DNA of 64,000 nt from Polytrichum commune (Eukaryota > Streptophyta > Polytrichopsida > Polytrichales > Polytrichaceae). The position numbers were made by a program, and so were the translations under genes. The notes below the pieces were generated by a model, which saw only the letters and a program-made list of their open reading frames with translations, was not told where the DNA came from and ran no database searches. The stretch is from positions 34,301,554 through 34,365,553 of the forward strand of contig OX485803.1 of NCBI GenBank assembly GCA_950295325.1, given 5' to 3'. This document shows positions 13,236 through 25,915 of this stretch, piece by piece (the stretch's first letter is position 1; every line of letters starts with the position of its first letter).

Positions 13236-15417
13236 GACAAAAGTCCAAACAAGAATACATAATAGAGACGTTTGATCTTTGTGTTTTTGGTACAGCTTCA
13301 AGATGATAAACTTCATGAGTTTCACAAACACAATGTGGGCTTCACCACTACACATGATCATCTTTGCACGACTTCTAGATAAATGAATAATACAGTTAAG
13401 AAGTTTGTCAAACACTTCAAGCATTTGCACGTGCACAAGTTTCTAATAAAATCATCAGCCATATATTTATTGGACTATTTATAAGACGAAGATACATCCA
13501 TAGACATTTGTAGTTGTTCAGATGATCAGCCTAGCAATATGCTATTTTTGCTTGTTTATGTAACCCTCGACCATCCAAGAGGCCCAACTTGGGCCTCTCC
13601 ATGCATAAGATCCATGTATAAGAACATGGAATTGAGCTATATACTTCAATTTGAAGCTAATTATTGCCAAAGTGATCTTATTTGAAATTAACTTAATATT
13701 AAAGTGTACATCATGAATTAATTGAAACTTCAAATGATATTGAAGATTTGAGCTCAAATACACAACCTAGGTGCTAAGATAATGTATTCTATAAGGTTCC
13801 CGAACTGTACAAATTTTTATTCTTGAACTTGGTGAGGCTTGTTTAAGGTGTGCTTACCCTAAGTGCACTTGATGCCCGTGGGTGAAAGGTTTCTTAACCC
13901 TTTATTGCCCATGTGAGCACCACGGGCCATGGGCTAATTCTCACAAAGAGAAACCACGTGGAGCCACATCATGTCTTCATCCAGGGGACCAACTCAACAT
14001 GGATATATTTTTATGTTTGAAGAGTAGATGGTTGCACATCCATTCAAATTTTCTTGAGTTGAAGAATAACAATCATCTGCATTGATTTTGAAGCCCATAG
14101 AAGCTCACTAAGACTTGACCAAGAAAGCAATTTTTTCCCTTGACTGTGAGTGTTGCACTTTGTAAGGATCAACCATATTTAGTCATGTGGGCAACACCCC
14201 GAACCAAAACATACTCCAAAAATGATATTTAAGCCCATCATCTGTCAATAAACTTTGATCACTTCGAAAAGTTTGAATATGAACTCCAAATGTAAACATT
14301 TATATACTCACATATATTCATCATAAAGATACATCTTTATGTATAAATTACATGTGCATCCTCATCATCCCATCGCTTAAAACTATAAAACAAAAATATC
14401 AAGATTTACACTAGCTACCTCAACTTGAGAACGCCAAGTTTATGATTGTTGTGTCTTCTCAAATGTTGTTGAAATGAAAGGATTGTCTTTTGAGATCTTC
14501 ATGATAAAGTTTGTATTCACATACAAGTGATTGAACATAAACATGTTAGTAATAATGGACTAAATTGCCTTTGTCATTCGGGGTGGAATTTATTGGAATA
14601 CACCCGTAGGCGATAAGCAGCCGCATCGAACCCCGACTGTCATTGTATAGGTTACCAATGTTCAAGATGAATTTGGTTCAATTTTGGATCAAGACATTCA
14701 AATTTCATCTATATTTTATAACTTATGGACATTGCATTTACCATAGAATCACAATTTCAAAGTCTCAAAGTGCAAATTCCATGTAGAGATCTCATTAGGA
14801 ACCAAATAATGAGCACTCATATACGACGAGTGATGGAGGACAAAGGGTATTGTTTCTTTAATCACTAAATAGATTTCAATTGTAGTTAATTTGTCAATGC
14901 TCATATTTAAAAAGTAGTCAAAATCTTGATGGTCTTCTAGTTATATCAATGCCCCCCCCCCATCACTAAGAAAGACATGATCACTCAAGCTAGTAAGAAC
15001 TTTGTCACACGTTTCTCTCATTCTCTCCTCGCCTCCCTCTTTTGATATTTTGCACAACTTCCTACAAGCTCTATCTCATTTTGAGTCGGGACATGATCTT
15101 AATCCTTGATTGGGCCGGTTCGTTATAATAAACTCAAAACCTCAATGTCACCCTTGATGTCAACAACATTTGAGTCCACCACTACCAACATATGTTAGGA
15201 TTAACCACTTGTATTTTGAAGGGAACTTCATCGTCATAAAGCTAAACTCTCAGGTCGGGGAAACTAGTAGAAGAATTTTCCCCAAATTTAGACAATGCTT
15301 TGGAATGTTACGTACAATTTTGTCGATGCATATGGCTTCTTAGATTCCATTCCATTGAATTAAAGTTTGGACCACATTTAATGTTCTTGTAGGACATTTA
15401 ACAGTTAACCCTTGAAA
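13236..15417. other. Spacer, no supported gene
   Basis: AT-rich sequence with short random open frames, including one of 104 codons on the minus strand at 13436-13122 that partly overlaps MITE copy 1. A poly-C run lies at about 14949-14960. No domain is recognised. Confidence 0.5.
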
Positions 15418-15670
15418 CTCGGGGGGTTCATTGGCAAAAATCATAGAATAACGTGCGATAAAAAATAAGGTCCAATATATTCATTGTAGATCAATTTTGT
15501 AAAAAATGTACATGTAAAATAGGGGATTTTAAAATAATGAAACAATGTTTACATGTAAATTACCATCACCTTATAATCTTTTCTGCAAGGTAAAGGTAAA
15601 TAACCCCCCCAATAAATAGGTCCCGAACGCACGTGTATACAAAATATAAGAGGGAACCTTGAGCCTTGAG
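15418..15670. mobile_element. MITE family A, copy 2 with aberrant right end (TSD CCTTGAAA)
   Basis: Starts CTCGGGGGGTTCATTGGC and follows copy 1 through AAAATATAAGAGGGA. The expected right terminus (GTGAACCCCCCGAG) is missing and replaced by a short CCTTGAG duplication. CCTTGAAA nevertheless occurs both at 15410-15417 and at 15671-15678, consistent with an 8-bp target-site duplication lying just outside the altered end. Confidence 0.75.
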
Positions 15671-16620
15671 CCTTGAAAGCTCCAATATACATTCTATGGT
15701 CAATGCATTAACATATACAAGCTTTCTATGATATATACGACAAGTATTATAGAGGTTTATGAGATTAAACCATGTAATAACATACACAAATATAAAGAAA
15801 AAGTTGAAATATAATATTATAACCTTCTATATTAACAATGATAATATACAAGGTATGGGGTTGCTTTTGACATTCACCCCTAAACAAGCAATTGACCTTA
15901 ACCCTTCAAAGTTGTTGGGCGTTTCTTGACATTCAAAATACCTCAAGTATTTTTCACACAAATTAAAGTTGTTAAACATATGAAGACTACATCCGCACAA
16001 TTGCAATGTAAGTTCAACATCATGACATGAAAAGATGTTAAATATTGCATAATCACGAATATCAATTAGACTTCATTAAAATTTTCATTAGGTATTACAT
16101 AATAAATTGTTCCAAATAGCTCGAAACATACCTATGTACATACTAGCTGAAGGAATGAAAAGAAAGGCAACCTTGTGCACAAATAGTGGCTAAAAAGACT
16201 AGATATTGTAGAAAATTGTACATTGTATTTCTTTGTTCATATATCACACTTATTTCTTTGATTGAAAAACCTAACTAAAGGGATGAAGTTATGTCTTAAA
16301 TAACAAACTCGTGGAATACATGATAAAAAATGAAGTTAACAACAACAAGAACAATTTTTATCTCCAAAGCCCCGTATGAACTTTGTGATACTCAAATGAT
16401 AAACACTTCCAAACCAATGGACCTCTTGAACCCTAAAAACATTAAGAATCAACGTTGTCATATTCAACCTTGTTTTGATTCCTATCAAAAAATTCCATGT
16501 GGAGTTCTAATTGGCTTCAATGCAATGTGGCAAAGTTTCCAAGAACAATCAATTATTAGTAGCTAGAGCACGAACCAATTTTTGTACGGTGGCAAGTGGA
16601 AACGACATGTAGGGAGGGCC
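15671..16620. other. Spacer, no supported gene
   Basis: AT-rich. A 78-codon plus-strand frame at 16330-16566 has no recognisable features. Confidence 0.5.
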
Positions 16621-17420
16621 TTTAAGGAAGATGAGTCTCAAGTGACTCAATTTCTTAATCGGGCCCCTATGTTTGATTGGTATGTGGTACAGTGATGATC
16701 AAACAACAAACATCATAAAGACACATGTCCAAAACAGATTGGACTACGCCTTCAAATAATAATAACTACACTACACTACATTACATTCAATAAGGAACAC
16801 ATTTGGGAGGACCTACGTACACGGGGAGGTCACTTCATTGTCAAGTTGACACCACGTGCGGACAAAGTTTGCTACCCCTATATTACATGCCATATATAAT
16901 TTTAAAATTTATGATATTTTTTCTACATATACGTAAACATTGATAGTATCTTTTGTATACTTTTTTGAAATTTTTAGTCATATTTTTTTAGTAATTTTTA
17001 AAGTTCCATTATGTGTCATTCTAGTTAGAAATGGTATGTTTTATGAAAAAACAAATCATCAAATTTAGTTATCACTTTTGACTATGTCATAGGCACTGTG
17101 TATATCTACTCATGAAAACAAATTGATAAAAAATTGACCCATTTTGATGGTGCAACTTATCAAAAGAAGATTTTTTTTGGTCGCACGTGGTGTTCAACTT
17201 GACAATGGAGTGATCTACCCGTGCCTACGTATCCAGGGAAGAAATTAACAAACATGCACTTCCAATAATCATAACTAAATCATGGAAAGTCCGATTCTCA
17301 ATCCGGTTTTTGCATATGTTTTGTTGTAGATCGACTTGCTAATGCAACATGGGGTTTGTTGTGTGAATCTAATCACTAGAAGTTGGAGAATTTGAAAAGT
17401 GAACGAAACAACACTTCCAT
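16621..17420. repeat. Long dispersed repeat, copy 1 (split by a MITE)
   Basis: 16621-16819 and 17224-17420 together match 23050-23410, which runs without the intervening 404 bp. Shared landmarks include GATTGGACTACG, GGGAGGACC, CATGGAAAGTCCGATT, TTGCTAATGCAACA and AGAAGTTGGAGA. The unsplit paralogue documents the pre-insertion state. Confidence 0.75.
16820..17223. mobile_element. MITE family B, copy 1 (8-bp TSD CCTACGTA)
   Basis: A 404-bp element with about 40-bp terminal inverted repeats. The left begins CACGGGGAGGTCACTTCATT; the right, reverse-complemented, begins CACGGGTAGATCACTCCATT. Both continue into GTCAAGTTGA and CACCACGTGCG. It is flanked by CCTACGTA at 16812-16819 and 17224-17231. 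The paralogous repeat at 23050-23410 lacks the insertion. The interior is AT-rich and non-coding. Confidence 0.88.
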
Positions 17421-17790
17421 ACCTGAAGGGAGTATCATTTAATGAAGGGTGAGGATGCCTGTGTACTAGATTGGCTTTTGTCAGCCTCACATAACTTCAA
17501 GGCTCAGTTGGAAGTACGGAGACCACCTTATGAAGTACTTGGGTGAGTAGTCGTAGTGTATGGAGCATGATCGGGTGTTATGGGAAAAGGGAATCAGTCT
17601 TGTACTCTGACATTGTCTTGCATGCTATAAATTAACGAGTAATTGAAACACATATTTAATAAGGTATGTGATGATTGGCCTTCTTCCGAAAACCTCCTAC
17701 ATTTACTTCAACTTCAATTCTAATGATATTCCATAATGCACTTATTTGCTCTTGGTGTCATGATTACACTAGGGCCGTAAGATGCTCTAA

Positions 17791-18376
17791 CATTCGGCAT
17801 TTAGTAAACCCTAAAAAAGACGATGACGATGATTTGGAACTCGTTCAATTTCATATAAGTTCCTTAATTACCACGTGTAGGTGTCATTCGGTCCGTTTTT
17901 CAAGCTCTCCGACTTTTGCCAATTATATTTACTCAAAACAATTTGTGTTGCATTAGATATTTATAGTCAGAGAATTAACCTCCTCTGATTCAATCATGAT
18001 TATTGGAAGTGTATGTTTGTTGCTTCGTTGCCTAAGTACATAGGTCCTCCCAGTTGTGTTCGTTATTAGGCGTGGGGTAGGTAATAAACATTTGGCATTT
18101 AGTAAACCCTAAAATAGAGGATGGTCGGAACTCGTTCAATTTCATATAAGTTCCTTACTACATATAGGTGTTATTCGGTTCGTTTTTCAAGTTCTCCAAC
18201 TTTTAGCCATTAGATTTACACAAAACAAATTGTGTTGCATTAGATATTTATAAATGGAGAACTAAACCCCTCTAATTTAGTCATGATTATTGGAAGTGTA
18301 CATTTGTTGATTCCTTACCTAAATGCAAAGGTCCTCCTTGTTGTGTGTGATATTAAGCCTGGGGTAGTTGATAAGA
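17791..18376. repeat. Tandem duplication, period about 298 bp
   Basis: 17791-18088 and 18089-18376 are two divergent copies. They share GGCATTTAGTAAACCCTAAA, GAACTCGTTCAATTTCATAT, TTGTGTTGCATTAGATATTT and CATGATTATTGGAAGTGTA. Neither is coding. Confidence 0.8.
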
Positions 18377-20639
18377 AGTTTAAGGGTGTGGTTTAATATC
18401 TTTGAAGCATGTGTGTTTATGATTTTATATATATATATATATCATCACCTAACCACAAACCAATAAGAAATAGGTGTCCAATCAAGAAAAATAATTGAAT
18501 AACACCTGCATACCTTGATTTAAAAGGGTCTAACCCTCCCACTCTTGGGTTAGAGGGTTAGTTCACACCACTAGACTACTCACTTCCATGCGAGTATATT
18601 CACAATGTCAATCTCTCAAAGTGAATGTGAACATTAATGATTTTAAATTGCAAGGACCCAATTGGCTTATGGTACTAAAAATTAATACAATTATAAATAG
18701 ATGCCTCTTCTACGATTTTTGGGTTTGACCAAGATTTGAAGAACCTCACAACACTACAACGGGATATGAAATGGTACCTAATAGAACAAAAGAACATGAA
18801 CAAATGGCCCACAAATCCAAATATACACAACCCATAACTAAACTAATTCATACATCAACCTATCGAAATAGGTCGACCCCCCCCCCAAGAACGCACGAAG
18901 CAATTTTGTGGAAGTCCTTAAGGCAATTTATGGAGTAGGACATGCCATTCTCCACCATCTCAAACACCTCGCTTAGATAAGATGTGTTTGAAGCACCAAA
19001 TCCTACAATTTTTAAAAGCTCACCATTACATGGTTTTGAATCACGTGGCCATGTTGGACAAGTTGATGCCTCCTTCATCGCATTCAATTCGAATTCCCTC
19101 CAATGTTTGTTCGATTTTGGCCAAGTGTGTGCTCTTGGTTCAAACAAATTGGGAAATGAAAAGTTACTCTTATTCTAAAGTTAGGTCTACAACATATGGT
19201 TCGCAAAAACCTTCTTTGTTATGTCATTCTTGACATCACAAATTAATCTAGCACAAGCGCCTCATACATTATGCTTAGCCCACCTATTTGTCCATAATAC
19301 CTCCTATATTAATCCACACACAAGCCTTCCCAATGTCCATGTTGGAGAGGATAATTGGACATTGAGGCTTACAAATATTTGTTGATATTGTCCAAATGCA
19401 CAAACAACTTGCCAATTGCGAAAATGGATGTGTGAGAAAGTAACACTAGGATTTTATTTATACAAACTTGTTTTCTTTGTATTCTTTAAAAATTCTAGTT
19501 CCATCTCACCACGCAACAAAATCATCATCTCTACGTCACAATACTTTCAATTCTTTGAGCGGATTCTTCATCTTCTTCCACGTCCTTCACATTCTTATTC
19601 CAAGGTTTTTTTTTGGTTGCGAGCCCTTCTTCTTCGGCGCTAGTAGAGCTACAATCTATACATCCTCGTCCCAATCTATTTCATAGCTTTTGTCTTTAAA
19701 TTACTTATGCACATGTCCATAATGAACAGAGGCTGAAGAAGAATATAACTTCCACGAGGCGGTTGAAAATTTTGAGAACCCTTACACCATCTACATTTTA
19801 TTGTAAAGGAGTTTAAAAGGGCTAGAAAGCATGAGCTTGAGCACTTTGGTACCTTTGCATCGCCTCATACACTTTATAAGAATTCCAACCACTTCTCTTT
19901 AAAAACCCCTCCATACTATCCCTACAAACGATAGCAACAATTTCGCAAGCGCAAAATTTTTTTAGCAAAATAAGCCTTAAAGAAAAAGAAAGAGAGATAA
20001 AGAAAATAGAGGAAAGGATGAAGTATGGATGAACCATAAGAGCCGTTCAAATGTCTACATAATTTGACGGATGTGGTTCAATGGAAAATATATATTATAT
20101 TGATTTAAAAAAATTGAAATCTAACATTGGCCTTGAGGCCAAGAAATTGGCCTTTAATTTTTGGTGCACCCACTTCAACAAGCTCGGGCCATGTCAGATC
20201 ATGCATTTTTTTATTAAAAAAATCATATCACCAAATCGCCCAGGCCTCTGGGTGTAAAGGGGTTGGGGTTGATTTCAACCTTTTGACCAATCACAAGTAA
20301 GAAATCCAAGCCTCTTACACAACGAATTGGCCCGGCCTCTAGGTGTAAAGTGGCCTTAAGCTTGTGTTCAACTAATCAAACGTTTAGGAGTACTAACTAC
20401 GATATTTATTTACAAAGAATTTTGAATCTTATAATAGTTTATTTGTCAACTAAAGGTAAGTGCAAACCAACCCTTCACTTCGAAATCTAATGAGTGTTTA
20501 TTTTACATCATACTTGTCGACAAACTAATGTAGCTACTTGTTATGAATTGTTACTACAAGGTTACACATTGGCATTTATGCATATTTATCTATAGTCATA
20601 TCCTACAATCAATTCACAAATTTATAGTAGATTATATAT
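18377..20639. other. Spacer with short unassigned open frames
   Basis: The longest frame is 95 codons on the minus strand (19147-18860), of unknown identity. Overlapping frames at 19416-19686 are S/F-rich and look compositional. No gene is supported. Confidence 0.5.
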
Positions 20640-21105
20640 ATACCATAGATTTTCAAATGTAGAAGACATTTCCGATTGGAATGTGATCCAACACTTACAA
20701 TAATCATTTGACCATCCTACTGCTTGTAATGGAAGTACTAGAACCCCAAGCATTTGGAGAGACCAAAAATGCTTTTTTTCTATGGCTATTCCAGATGATA
20801 ACCACAAAAAATAGATTGCATGATACTTAGTTTCAGCTTTGTCCGTTATCTTTGAATCCTCATAATCCTTGCAAATTTGCTTGTGTTGAAACTAAAGAGT
20901 GTAAAATTGTATATTTATGTCAATGTATCCAAGCTCGCCAACAAGTGGAATAGACGTGTGCATTCCCAAGCCACCATTGGCAAACTTGGATCATTGTCAT
21001 CATATTTCTTCCCAGTGCATTCCAATTAGCCTAAGCATTGTCCGCCATGAAACATTTGAAGTTCATATGGGACACTTTATTCTCCGCCATGACCTCAAGG
21101 CGATC
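20640..21105 (-). pseudogene. Fragment of Mutator/SWIM-type transposase family
   Basis: On the minus strand, from high to low coordinates, it reads VMAENKVSHMNFKCFMADNA, a stop, ANWNAL, then after a frameshift NDDPSLPM..ECTRLFHLLASLD. It then reads QANLQ/FQHKQICKDYEDSK-like residues, AETKYHAIYFLWLSSGIAIE, and a tail at 20807-20622 reading HFWSLQMLGVL. The same order appears in the relic at 33600-34351. It contains several stops and frameshifts and is non-functional. Confidence 0.5.
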
Positions 21106-21127
21106 ACACCCCCTTTCGTTTCATAAC

Positions 21128-21505
21128 CACGTGAGATAAAAGTTTGGTACCCTACATTATGTGCCATAGATTATTTTAAGAATTATAATATTTTTCTACA
21201 TATAGATTACCATTGATAATATATTTTTTATATATTTTTAGTCATCTTCATTTTTGTAGTGATTATTTTAGTTCAATTCTACGTCATTCTAGTTAGAAAC
21301 GGTATTTCTTTCTTAAATTTTTTTTTCATTCAAATGTGGTTACCATTTTTTACTATGTAATAGATACCGTGTATGTCTACTCATGAAAAAAAAAAGTTGA
21401 TAAAATGTTGACCCATTTTGGTGATGCTCTATGTATAAAGTAGTTTTTTTCTTAATAATTTATTGCACGTGGTGTTCAACTTGACAATGGAGTGCATCCC
21501 CCGGG
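21128..21505. mobile_element. MITE family B, copy 2 (left end degraded)
   Basis: The interior matches copy 1 in order: ATGTGCCATA, ATTTTTCTACATATA, TTCTAGTTAGAAA, CCGTGTATGTCTACTCATGA, TGACCCATTTTG. The right end is preserved as GCACGTGGTGTTCAACTTGA through CAATGGAGTGCATCCCCC. The left terminus is not recognisable, so no target-site duplication could be assigned. Confidence 0.7.
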
Positions 21506-23049
21506 GCCATGATTTTGTCAGTTTCATTGCGTCAACAACATTTAAAGATGAAGATGTGGACGTTAAGATTGAGTTCCTTGGCAAGCCAACCTCATGCAAA
21601 GGGGGGTGGATGGGGTGTCATTAATATCTACAAATACTTGAAAGGAGTGGGCATAGCACCTCCGAAAAGAAAAGGTGATGTGTCAAAAGATCAAATGTTG
21701 AACAAACTTCAACATAATAACATCATTCCCAATGGGCTCCAATTTAACAATGAGAAATGTTGGAATTTGGGCAGTTGAAGTGTCAAACTTGTTTGTTAAA
21801 ATGATAGGGGAAGCTTGCATCTAAGAATCCGAAAGACCTATAATCCCAAATGATCCCGGACCAAGAATCCATATACGGTGATTGTCACTCATGTTCTTAT
21901 GCATCAAGATTGTTACATATATGCCAATGTCCACATAATGCATTTTCTACTCAACACACATTGTTCTTAAGCAGAGATTGAACCTCAAACTAAGTAAATC
22001 CTTTAAGATACTCACTTCACCATCATCATTTAATTGCAAATGGAAGGGTATAAAGGAACCATAAGCTCTAATGGTAGCCATGAAGAAGTACACGAAGAAT
22101 TGGGACACATCAAAATATGTGGGTGAGCTAGTATTTGTACTAGGTGCAAGGTTTAGGACACTTCAAATAAATTATAGTTATGGAGGGGAAAAACAATTGA
22201 ATTGGACAAATTGCAGTATTAGAAAAGACGTAAGATATGTGAACCATGCTCTTAGTTTGCAAGTTTGCAAAGCCATTACCAGTGACACTATTGGTACGGG
22301 TATTATAAGAATGTGCACGACAACCCATGAATGTGCAACAAGTGCAATATAACCAGAATAACCTAGGCCGATGATGGCTACCACTACATGACAAACAACA
22401 ACAAGTGGAATCCACAACTCTAAACCCAAAACCCAAAAAGATATGTATTCACCTTGTACAAAAGAAATATGGAGAAGAGACAAGCAAATTTAAGTTAAAT
22501 GTCAAAGACTCTCCCAACCCTTCCATAGGTAGTCTTGCAGATGCAGGTACAATGTACGGACATATTTTTTCTTTTCTTTTTCTTTCGTGCAGATGCAAGA
22601 ACATGATACACCACAAAAATGACGTAGGAGGAAAAATAGACTACTCTTCTCTTCCAACAAAGCATTGAAGAGAACAATTATGAGAAAAAGATTGTGTAGA
22701 ATCTTTGAGTGCGACATTGCATACCCCGCACGAGCACAACGTTTCTAAGAAGATGGTAATTGAAAAATGGGAGTTCAACAAGTATGTCACAACCAAACAT
22801 TTATGGAATAGACAATGATGACAAAGTGAGCAACAAAACCCAAGATGCATCAACATCTGAAGTTTGGAGATTTACAAGACCAAATAGATGTATAAATCCT
22901 TGAAACAAAACCCTATACATCTCTTCTCCCAACCTTGCATTGTGGCAATGCCATTGTCTTTTCTCATGGTATTTGAAGTTGGGTTTAGGTTAGAATGGGT
23001 TTGTGGGCACTTAACCCCACTCCTTCCCACCTCACATCAACCCACAATC
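21506..23049. other. Spacer, no supported gene
   Basis: Several overlapping frames of 60-101 codons exist on both strands between 22071 and 22717. Both strands being open together points to composition rather than coding. No domain is recognised. Confidence 0.45.
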
Positions 23050-23410
23050 TCCCATCAAAGGTAGATGAGTCTTATGTGGCTCGTTTTCTTAATTGGACCT
23101 CTAGATTTGATTGGTATGTGGTTTGGTGAGGTTTAAAGAGCAAACGCTATACATGTTTAACAAAGATTGGACTACGTTTTCAAATAGTAATGAATACTCA
23201 CACTCGATATTGAACACAACAGGGAGGACCAATGTACCCAGTCAAAAAAATCCCACAAACACGACTTCCACTTACTAGAAGTAAAACATGGAAGGTCCGA
23301 TTTTCATTCCAAATATTTGCAGATGATTCATGGTAGATTTGCTAATGCAACACGAGTTTTGTTGGGTAAATCTAATCGGAAGAAGTTGGAGAGCATGAAA
23401 ATGGAAACAC
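23050..23410. repeat. Long dispersed repeat, copy 2 (unsplit)
   Basis: Paralogue of 16621-16819 plus 17224-17420. It lacks the family-B MITE and so acts as the empty site (GGGAGGACCAATGTACCCAG). Confidence 0.75.
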
Positions 23411-23430
23411 AAAACACCCACAACCAAGGC

Positions 23431-23655
23431 TCGGGAAGAACCGGCAGTTAGTTACAAATGAACTAGTTGAGTTTGAGAAATAAGCGGTTGAAGTTGGAAA
23501 CTTCAGGAGAATTACCGATCATTTTAGAAGAATCTATAGAAGCATATACCTCAAACGAATGATGCAAAACCGGAAGATGTCAACATGTAACCAAGCGGTT
23601 GGACTTAAAATCACTCGGATCTTGACCGACTATCACATAGGCCCAAAAACTCCCC
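23431..23655 (+). repeat. ACCGG-family dispersed repeat, copy 3
   Basis: Starts CGGGAAGAACCGGCAGTTAG and ends AGGCCCAAAAACTCCCCC. Same block order as the other copies. The right end runs into a poly-C tract, so the terminus is approximate. Confidence 0.6.
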
Positions 23656-23816
23656 CCCCCTTCCCCCCCGGGCACTGCCCACAAGCCTTTACCCCACTCC
23701 TTCCTGACACATGTTCACCAACAGTGGGCACTGGGCAGCTCCACAAATGGAAGGCAAGAGCCGCCCCAGTTTTGGTGGAGGAGCAGGAGAAAAGTGGGGA
23801 TCACTTGGCCAGGAGT

Positions 23817-24086
23817 GGGGAGAACCGGCGGTTAGTTACAGATGAACCGGTGGAGTTTGAGAACTAACCGGTTGAAGGTAGAGGCTTCTGGAGAATGACC
23901 GGTCATTTTAGAGGAATCTATAGAAGAATATACCCCAATTTATTACAGGAGAAACATGTCACCGGTTGGCCTTGTAAACAATTTAATACAGGGGATATAC
24001 CCCAATTTAACCGAAGAATGTCAACATGGAACCAGTTGGCCTTGCAAACACTAGGATCTCAACCGTTTCTGCCCAAAAATCTCCCT
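23817..24086 (+). repeat. ACCGG-family dispersed repeat, copy 4 with internal duplication
   Basis: Starts GGGGAGAACCGGCGGTTAG and ends GCCCAAAAATCTCCCT. Its internal segment is partly doubled: the ATATACCCCAATTTA and CCGGTTGGCCTTG(T)AAACA pieces occur twice. It is therefore about 50 bp longer than its relatives. It is separated from copy 3 by only about 160 bp. Confidence 0.65.
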
Positions 24087-25498
24087 GATCACTTTGTCTT
24101 TTGGTTACCTCTCATTTAAACCTCGGTGAGGTCTTTACATCAAGCGAGTTCCAACAGCAACCTCGAATGTGTAGATAAGTTTCCAACTTTTGAGCTTGCA
24201 TATGAAGTGAATGACTTTCAGTTCCTTGGTATGAATTTATTTTGAGTCTTGGTGAGAATTTTTGGTGCGATTACTGAATTTTGAATGATTTTTATGTTTG
24301 GTATGAACCAGTGTTGAACGGGTATCTGTCCCGCACACGGGTCTGTAAAAGGGTATGTACACTGGTTTGTGATACCAGCTTGAACTACCAAACAATGCGC
24401 AAATATCAGGTTCATACCCGGGCCCTGGACTCACTGCCAACCCTAAACCTGGTCACTAACCCGTACCTTGCTCAACGATGAGCTTGGAAACCCTTAAACA
24501 TGCACGTCTTTGTTCATTATGCCTGCTTCCGGTGATGTACGGGTTTGTTGTGTGCACAGTGTACTACAAGTAGTGGAGCTTTGTTGCTGGGGTTAAGCTA
24601 GCAACGTTGATTAATGTGGGAGAGAGGGTGTTGCACCTTCAAGAAGAGGTAATTCCGTTTTGTCTTTGCTTGAAGCACCAACTTCATATAACAACTAGGG
24701 TTTGTGTTTGCTAAACAAGTTTAGTGAAGAGGAGTTGATTGCAGCGGGTGATCTATAGTGAGATTTAGCTTGAGGGCATTGTTTGATTGTTTTTTATCAA
24801 TTCAACTTTGTTTGATTAAAGTGATGTTGGTCGAAGTAGTCCATGTTGATCCGATTCAATACTTAGTCAAGCATGACAATTTGATAAATTCAAATCATGA
24901 TTCAATTTGATCAGTTTGCTCAAGTTCATGCTTCATCTGTTTTGGATTTTTTATTTTTTATTTTATTAAATTATTAATTAATTAAATTCTCACTTAAAAA
25001 CCTTAAAATGACATACCATACCCTTGCACTGGGCACCCTGGTATATGAAAAAAAAATCACACCATAACACGTACCCTAAAATTCAAGAAATTTTACAAGA
25101 CCACATACACATACCCTACCTTGAAAATACAAAACCTTTGTAATATCAATACCTCGATGTTCTACATTTCCAAGAAATTTTCAAAAACCAAGCCTCCCCT
25201 GTATGCACTTTACAACATACCCGTTCAACATTGGTATGAACGAGCTTGAATTTTGGTGTGATTGATGACAACGATGCTTGGTCGAACCTACTCTCTCTAT
25301 GAAGACAACAAATTCCTCAAAGGCTTTAGAATTGCATGCTACAACTCTGTGAGTTGCCAACTCACCGATTTACTAAACTGAAGCGCTCGTACTAGACACC
25401 TAACCCTAACAAACGCTAGTAACTAATATAACAGTCCACAAGACAATACCATACCACAAGGTCCGATTGCCTTGGAAAATTCAAACCCAACATTATAG
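24087..25498. other. Spacer, no supported gene
   Basis: No recognisable coding sequence. Frames of about 65 codons open on both strands at 24218-24481 are probably compositional. Confidence 0.5.
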
Positions 25499-25915
25499 AT
25501 GTACGTGGCGCCCCATTTGAGCAAAATGGGCCCTCTTTTACCCAAACCAAACCTCACCATCAAAATCGTCAAGTTCACATTCACAGTTGATAGGTTCTTT
25601 GACAAAGCCATACAAACAAAAGAAGACAAATATAACCCACTAATAGGTGCAATTAGAGCCCAAGGTTGGAAATTCAAACCCCTCATAACTATAACCGCTA
25701 TAGTAAAAGGTGCTATACACACAAGAAGCCTTGAACTCCTCAAAACACTACAAAGTCCCAAATTACCGATCAAGAAAACCATGAAAAATATCCACCAAAT
25801 ACCTCATGTACAATCTGCTGAATATAAGGAAACTTTGACAATGAACCAGTGGACGGAGGAGATTAGAGGAGAGGGTTGTATTGGTCAGATCCGACGGTCG
25901 AGAAAGCACAGGTGA
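25499..25915 (+). pseudogene. Possible LINE C-terminal relic
   Basis: An open frame of 138 codons reads LTIKIVKFTFTVDRFFDKAI, then KEDKYNPLIGAIRAQGWKFK and PLITITAIVKGAIH. This order (a strand-rich VEFTxxxDR, then KxxKYxPL, then a hydrophobic segment ending GAIH) resembles the region after the reverse transcriptase in some LINE ORF2 proteins. There is no RT motif in the window next to it, so it would be an isolated tail. The assignment is from remembered pattern only. The minus-strand frame over the same bases (25782-25423) is taken as a shadow. Confidence 0.4.

Noticed and set aside
14620-14650. Possible tRNA T-arm on the minus strand (GGGGTTCGATGC)
   Set aside because: No A-box, acceptor stem or anticodon arm could be placed around it.
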